From Pyricularia pennisetigena (Eukaryota > Ascomycota > Sordariomycetes > Magnaporthales > Pyriculariaceae), in NCBI RefSeq assembly GCF_004337985.1, contig NC_043743.1, positions 4,352,186-4,416,185 on the forward strand: DNA of 64,000 nucleotides. The letters run 5' to 3'. The notes below the pieces were generated by a model that was not told the origin of the DNA, made no database searches, and was given only the letters and a program-made list of their open reading frames with translations. Made by a program: the position numbers and the translations under genes. Below, in pieces: positions 58,999 to 64,000 of this stretch (the first letter of the stretch is position 1; each line of letters starts with the position of its first letter).

Positions 58999-59365
58999 GA
59001 AACGGGTCCAGTTTTGTTTACTTTATAACGGAAGCCAAATCCAAAAAAACGCAACTATATTTTTAACCAAAATTCAAATCTAACAACTAACCCATATTCC
59101 ATCGATCGTTTGATTGAAACAAACATCCGGTTAAAAGTTAAAATATTTTTATTTAAAAGTCCTTATTTTCAAACTATGGATAGTTATAGGGATGAACATG
59201 TCAATAAATATATTAATTTTTGATTATTTGCTGCAATTATGGAAAACGATATTAACTTTTTAAACTGGTGGGCTACCTATAAAACCAAAACCCCGGAATT
59301 CGCCCAAATCGCCCGCGATATTTTAATTACTTTTGCTATTTTGATTTTTGTTAAACGTATATAAT

Positions 59366-60019
59366 TATAATCGCGTAATTGGATTATCTCTAACAGATTT
59401 TCGTTAATTTTATCTATAATCCGGGTCCGTGCTGTTATTTACGCCTCCATTAAAAAAAATCAGTTTCTTAATCGGGATTAAAACTTTTATCGTATATAAA
59501 AGATTTATATCCCCGGAAAAGGAAAAAGTTTAAAGCGACCGTTTTAAGGAATTTGCTGCGTTCGTACATAATTTGGGGGAATAAAACGAAAATTTAGATT
59601 CGGATAACAATAATCCTATTTAAGTAACGGTCGCTAATACCCCATTCCGGGGAAATATTAACCACATGCCCCCATTACCCGTTTCTAGTTAAAAAGGGTT
59701 TTAACCTAATAAATTGTTACTCAAAACCCCATTTAGGGTAGTAAAACGGGTACGGGGTAGTATTGTATAGGGGCGTAGTTGGAAAAATGCCCAATTGTAA
59801 AATAAAGGTTCAATATATTTATTTTCCTTTTTATATTTTATTTGCAATTGTAGATTTATATAATATTTAATCTATCATCGTAATTTTATATTATACTTGA
59901 TTTATTATCGTGATTTTTTATCACATTTCATTTTCAATTATAAATCATATTTTATTTGTAATTGTGATTTTACCTATAATTCGAATAAAAATCATAAGTA
60001 TAAAATTGCAAAATTTGTA
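59366..60019. other. hAT 3' flank and AT-rich low-complexity region
   Basis: Some Glu/Asp-type coding continues to about 59,630. About 59,850-59,990 holds repeated variants of TTTATTTGTAATTGTGATTT. No gene was recognised. Confidence 0.5.
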
Positions 60020-60176
60020 ATTTTACGGGTTTTCCCACAGGGGCCCGCGGGTTGCTAGGAAAACCTCTGTACGGTTTTTGGCCGGGCGGGGCCCCCCACA
60101 AAACATTCATCCCACCCACGGGTTAGCCGCCCCACCTATTTGGGCTGCCACGGGCCCCCGTGGGGGGGTTTTGGAA
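60020..60176. other. GC-rich island with inverted repeats
   Basis: This 157-bp stretch is strongly GC-rich against its surroundings (GGGGCCCGCGGG; GGCCGGGCGGGGCCCCCC; CACGGGCCCCCGTGGGGG). The segments CCCCCCACAAAAC and GTGGGGGGGTTTTG are near inverted complements, and CACGGGCCCCCGTG is palindromic. Confidence 0.7.
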
Positions 60177-60242
60177 TGCCTTATATAAAAATGCATATAC
60201 CTTACCTATCCGCCTATTTAACGGCTTGAGTAATACGGTATA

Positions 60243-60810
60243 TGTTACTTATACGCGTTATTTAGCATGCAATGGGTCCACTTTAATTTATATATAAGCC
60301 GGAATAAATAATGCCGAAGTGGGGCTGTCGGTGTTGTCGGATATTCCGTTATGTTTTGTATTATAGGAGTTGCGATTTAATGGTTAGCGAGTGGGGTTTA
60401 CCCGGTACCGGGTTAACACCCACCCTACCCCTATAAATCAGCTACCCTCTATCGGGTTAAGATTTTCACCAAATTAACAAATTAATGCGAACCCAAAAAT
60501 GGTTTATATGGCGATAAGGGTGTTTTTTTTCAAAACCCATATAAAATAATTTTTCGGAAAATCGTCTGCGGCGCCGGAACGTTTGCAGGGGGGCGGACCC
60601 CCATTTCGATGTGGGAAAGTATATAAGGGAAATAAAATAAAGTTGACCCCACCAATAAACTTAAGCTATTAATCCCAAAATTAGTAAACCCTTTTAGTAA
60701 ATAATATAATGCATTTACGCCCTGTAATTACAGGTTTTTATAACGCAATTAGCACCACGCCGCACCTAGGCTAATGCCTAAACCCCTATTAGTAACCCAT
60801 ATTATTTATA
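60243..60810 (+). mobile_element. Solo copia LTR (family A), TSD GTATA
   Basis: TGTTACTTATACGCG...CCATATTATTTATA, matching family A along its length, with GTATA on both sides (60,238-60,242; 60,811-60,815). Confidence 0.82.
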
Positions 60811-60833
60811 GTATATTCACCAAAATTAAATAT

Positions 60834-61493
60834 TGTGAATATAGCTAGCGCAGGGCCAATTATATTAGCTACCCTGCATCCTCTTATAACGGCTACCACA
60901 GGCTAATTCTATTAGTTACACTGCATCTAACTAATAAAAAAATAATAAATAAATTGTATACGCGGTTATATATATAAAGCCTTATATATCACGTCCTTGT
61001 TTATAGTTTTAGCAACAAGTTAAATACGTCACATATAATCTAGATTAGTGGTATAATGTACGCACCATAATCTATATTATATATATGTTGTTAAAGTGCG
61101 TGAGTTCGAATCCCGTTGTGGTCGCAGTTTTTTTATACATGCATAAGCAAAATAGGCCGTTAGGCTCAATGGGCCGTTAGGCTCAATAGGTCGGCAGGTT
61201 AGTCATATAAGTAAGGCCATCCACGTAACGTGACCTCGCATTCCTGACATCCGGATCGAAGATCTGCACCTACGGATTCGAACACGTAATTTACAATTTA
61301 GCCTTAGATTTATCACCTTTATAACTTTCATCGATTTAACGATTCAGCGAATTAATTGTGGAATAATAATATATTATCTCTATTACCCGCTAGTAGACGG
61401 TTATTTGCTATTCTAACGTTCCAATAACCTTATACCTAATCCACTTTTCCCGCGTCAAACATTAAGCTTATTCTATCTCGTAAGCTCTTCACA
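60834..61493 (-). mobile_element. Solo LTR (family B), reversed
   Basis: On the plus strand it runs TGTGAATATAGCTAGCG...AAGCTCTTCACA, 660 bp, the reverse complement of the other family B copies. Flanks AATAT and TATAT agree in four of five bases. Confidence 0.85.
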
Positions 61494-61965
61494 TATATCC
61501 TACTATCCACATAGATGCTACCCCCCACGAGTAAAAATCTTGAAATTTGGTTAAAAAATAAAGATAATATTGAAAGAACCACAAAATTGATTATACATCG
61601 AAATACTAGTGACGCTATAAACGGAGTAAGGGCAAGTAAGATCATATTCGCCCAACTATATATATATACAAATAAAAAATAAATCGTCGCTAATAATTCT
61701 AATAAATGCTATATCCGACGTATAAGCCGCTTCATTTTACGATTTCTATTTAACTTTTTTCTAACCGAGTGTTGGTCGCCAAAATGCCCAAAACACCGCC
61801 ATAAACGGCGAAATTCGACAATTTGTCCTCAAACCTAAACCAGACCGATTTTTGCAAGGACCCACTGGTATATTGCACAACCGCACTTAAACCACGAAAT
61901 GGAGCGAAACGAATAAAATGGATTATATGTGAAGTTTTAGGCTTCAGGGATAACCCCTGAGATTA

Positions 61966-62305
61966 GTAATGAGGGGGTTGTTTTTTTGAAAAGCCCATAT
62001 AATAAAATTTTCGAAAAATCCTTTGCGGCACCGGAACGCTTGCTGGCGTGCGGACCCTTATTTTGCTTTCGGAGGGTCTATAAGGGGGATAAAGCAAAGT
62101 CTCCGACACCAATTAATTATGCTATTAATTCCAAAATTAATGATATTAATCCCAAAATTAATCTTATTAATCCCAAAATTAATCTTATTAATTCCAAAAT
62201 TCTGTGAGTTTAATCCCTGTACCTACAGGCTTTACCGCACTACTTAGCACCACGCCGCACCCAGGCTAATGCCTTAGCCCCTGCTAATAACCCATCTAAT
62301 TAACA
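61966..62305 (+). mobile_element. Copia LTR (family A) fragment
   Basis: The last 340 bp or so of the LTR, ending CCATCTAATTAACA at 62,305. Its first part is lost at the MULE terminus at 61,965. It contains an expanded 21-bp tandem repeat. Confidence 0.8.
62124..62203. repeat. 21-bp tandem repeat in a copia LTR fragment
   Basis: ATTAATTCCAAAATTAATGAT, two copies of ATTAATCCCAAAATTAATCTT, then a partial copy. Other LTR copies have a single unit at this place. Confidence 0.85.
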
Positions 62306-62429
62306 CTGGTTTTTGCGTTTTTCAAGTTACAAAGTTCCAAATAATACTCCGCAGGTTTTTTTTATTTCTTCGATTTCTATTCTTGTTTTTGTTCAAATAT
62401 TTGGTTATATACAGTACTTATACTAGTTC

Positions 62430-62628
62430 CTGCGTATATCCTCCGAATATAATGCAAACACCCGCCATAAACAGCCAAATCCGACAAATTGTCCACAGAT
62501 GAAAACGAGCGCGGTCGTTGGGTGGATTTAACCCACAAGTACAACGAACGCCGCAATTAAGTCACCACTAAGGGGAACGGGATGGATTAATCGCGGAGCG
62601 TTTATTTAAGGATAAGCCCTGAGGCTTA
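62430..62628 (-). mobile_element. MULE-like left-end fragment, degenerate
   Basis: Contains a CGCCATAAACAGCCAAATCC block, the GTGGATTTAACCCACAAGTAC block and a CCCTGAGGCTTA terminus at 62,628, all diverged forms of the MULE-like left end. Confidence 0.6.
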
Positions 62629-62831
62629 CGATTTCAGTTGCATATAATAATATTTGTAACGCTTAAGACCAGTAGAATATTTTTCAATTGGGGTGAAATC
62701 ACTTTCACAGCCGGCGATTTTCATACAAAAAGCGCCCAAAGCTACCATCACTTTACTTTTACGTTTCTCCACTAAAAACCGGTTTGTTTAAAATCTGTTT
62801 CAATATGCCTTCGTTATAATTCTTTTAGGGA

Positions 62832-63215
62832 TTAATTATACTCACTTTCTTCATTTGCATACTTTATCGCCTTTTGGATGCAGTCCGGGGTGCCGCAATA
62901 AGGGAAATAAATGGGCGATACTGAAATTACCCATTTTTCTGGAGGATAGGAAATGCGCGCTTCGCATTTTTTTCCAACAAAAACCGAGGTGTTTTGATTT
63001 TTTTTATTTGGCAAATTAATTTCGGTATTAACTTTGGCGAACCCCATACGTTCGTATGTAACGCTGTTAGGACTTTTAAATATGGCAATTATGCAAGCGT
63101 CAACTACTTCTCCGGGTCCCGCATGTTGGTATCGATGTATCAGGGGTGATTTGCTAACGACGAAAACTGGTAAAAAAATAAAAGCGGTAAAAGTAAAAAT
63201 TGGCGGCAAAATCAT
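62832..63215 (-). CDS. Candidate small secreted protein, 127 residues, intact
   Basis: The frame starts at an ATG at 63,215 and ends at 62,832 without any stop; it also stays open 47 codons upstream. From this ATG the N-terminus is MILPPIFTFTAFIFLPVFVV, a hydrophobic stretch followed by S21, K22 and polar residues, as in a signal peptide. The mature part has four Cys (41, 84, 107, 112), two near the C-terminus (YCGTPDC), and a Lys/Asn/Glu-rich end. Size, signal peptide and even Cys count are those of fungal secreted proteins including effectors, but no family is recognised. It shows no RIP-type stops, unlike most long frames nearby. It stands between degenerate MULE-like fragments. An upstream Met at 63,356 would add 47 residues and hide the signal peptide, so I prefer 63,215. 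Introns cannot be excluded. Confidence 0.5.
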   Translation of the reverse strand: MILPPIFTFTAFIFLPVFVVSKSPLIHRYQHAGPGEVVDACIIAIFKSPNSVTYERMGFAKVNTEINLPNKKNQNTSVFVGKKCEARISYPPEKWVISVSPIYFPYCGTPDCIQKAIKYANEESEYN

Positions 63216-63834
63216 CGTTAAAAGGTTTGGGTTACGATAAATATAAAAAGAAAATTTGCAATAGGGAGATAATGTCCGATAAAAGTAATGTTTTTTATAA
63301 CCCGAAATGGTTTGATATAAGTTGCGAGAATTGGTGGGAGAAACTATACATATCAATTAAATGTAAAGCTGTGGTGTCAGGAGGATATTAAGCTTTTAAA
63401 TGGTAGAAAACACAGCCGATAAATAAATGATTAGCAATTATTTGTTGAAATATACATCGGCGTAGCCCGAGGTAAGCCGGGATACGGGGGTTTAAAATAT
63501 ATAAAATCTAAATTTAAATAGAAGTAATTTTGGAATTTTAGCTGCGTAATTACTTTTCCCATTATTAACAGGATTTTCAGGTTTGCATTACATAGTTTTT
63601 ATATTATTATTAGTTTAACTGTTAATTTAATGCCATATTAGTTTAATTAAACTCAGTTCGTTACCCAATTAGGCGATTAATTGAATTTTACCATTTACTA
63701 TTAAAACCTAACATTGGTCGGATAAACGTGGTTAATTTTTATTTTTCATCCAATCTTTTAACCTAATTTTAGCGATTATTCCTACAACTCAAACTTCGAC
63801 AATTCGATTACGTCCCACGTGGTTCAATTTCATT
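63216..63834. other. Upstream region of the candidate secreted-protein gene
   Basis: No transposon domain or terminal repeat was recognised. Two short plus-strand frames overlap the gene and its 5' side and look like shadows. If the gene is real, its promoter lies here. Confidence 0.5.
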
Positions 63835-64000
63835 AAAATAATTTATTTCGACGCCCCTGCTGCGTAATGTGAACTGACCGCCCCGTATACCTTTTACGAT
63901 ATGTTTTTTCGACCAATTAATTCTATTGGCCGAAACAATCGCGTTTATTCAAGGATGAAGGAACTTTATTGCATTCCGCCGTCTATAATAATATAAGGGT
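63835..64000 (-). mobile_element. MULE-like right-end fragment at window edge
   Basis: Diverged forms of the family's right end: GCCCCTGCTGCGTAATGTG, CGACCAATTAATTCTATTGG and the GCCGTCTATAATAATAT block. It runs off the window. Confidence 0.65.

Larger units (their letters stand above)
56380..59365 (+). pseudogene. hAT transposase, split by a solo LTR
   Basis: Near 56,520 the plus strand reads ICKTCLQMLKYPQSS and NQCNATSTLKRYWN, a BED-type zinc finger with the first His of the pair replaced. A long decayed body follows (SPTTNAIKNLTNPLHNLRST at about 57,340). After the LTR insertion, at about 59,240-59,335, the C-terminus reads NDINFLNWWATYKTKTPEFA and QIARDILIT, the hAT dimerisation domain ('fd.L.WWk.....P.La.mArdiL.ip'). 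hAT enzymes cut and paste DNA and make 8-bp duplications; clear hAT termini were not found. Confidence 0.78.
60177..61965 (-). mobile_element. MULE-like element, degenerate, with two nested solo LTRs
   Basis: The family's ACCTATCCGCCTATTTAACGGC block is at 60,205-60,230, the ACCCCCCAC(G)AG block is near 61,520, and the left terminus (CCCTGAGATTA) is at 61,965. Two LTRs interrupt it at 60,243-60,810 and 60,834-61,493. The right half is missing beyond 60,177. Confidence 0.72.

Noticed and set aside
59840..60000. Possible CRISPR-like or regular short repeats
   Set aside because: The TTTATTTGTAATTGTGATTT variants are irregular in spacing and AT-driven; a eukaryotic setting also argues against it.
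63034..63391. Plus-strand frames of 63-68 codons overlapping the secreted-protein candidate
   Set aside because: They lie antisense to the candidate or its upstream region and have no signal peptide or family pattern.

Overview
The window looks like a transposon graveyard from a filamentous ascomycete, probably an AT-rich isochore shaped by repeat-induced point mutation (RIP). Nearly every recognisable coding stretch belongs to a mobile element. The reading frames keep protein family motifs, but TAA, TAG or TGA stands where Gln, Trp or Arg codons are expected, which is the C-to-T / G-to-A signature of RIP. No rRNA, no functional tRNA, no CRISPR array and no intact housekeeping gene was found. 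Domain names are from reading translations by eye; no database search was possible.

Layout. 1-4.8 kb holds a truncated Mutator-like (MULE-like) element, a pogo/Fot1-like transposase fragment, a Ty3/gypsy gag, two copies of an 88-bp hairpin-rich unit and a solo copia LTR. 4.8-18.35 kb holds the remains of two large convergent genes: a plus-strand gene resembling fungal DUF6589-type proteins and a minus-strand SNF2-family helicase. The first is split by a solo LTR that is itself split by a 1.86-kb MULE-like element. 18.35-25.99 kb is a full-length Ty1/copia element on the minus strand. 26.0-27.7 kb is a gypsy RNase H-integrase-chromodomain block on the plus strand. 28.6-30.8 kb is a spacer with few recognisable elements. 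31.4-33.5 kb is a second type of copia (gag and protease). 33.5-37.35 kb is a MULE-like element with another copy inserted in it. 39.34-56.29 kb is a gypsy chromovirus on the minus strand, interrupted by a solo copia LTR and by a second full copia element that carries two further insertions. 56.3-59.8 kb is a hAT transposase split by a solo LTR. 60.2-62.6 kb is another nest of MULE, copia LTR and tRNA-containing LTR.

Target-site duplications make the order of events readable. The copia element at 43.4-52.4 kb is flanked by GAATT. The tRNA-containing solo LTR family is flanked by AAAAA, TATCG and GAAAC at three sites. The MULE-like element has 9-bp duplications (CCTAACGGC; ACCAATTAC). 

The one reading frame near the right edge that is open and unlike any transposon part is at 62,832-63,215 (minus). 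It predicts a 127-residue protein with a signal peptide and four later cysteines, a candidate small secreted protein in an otherwise degraded AT-rich region. The two most interesting items are this frame and the SNF2 / DUF6589-like gene pair.
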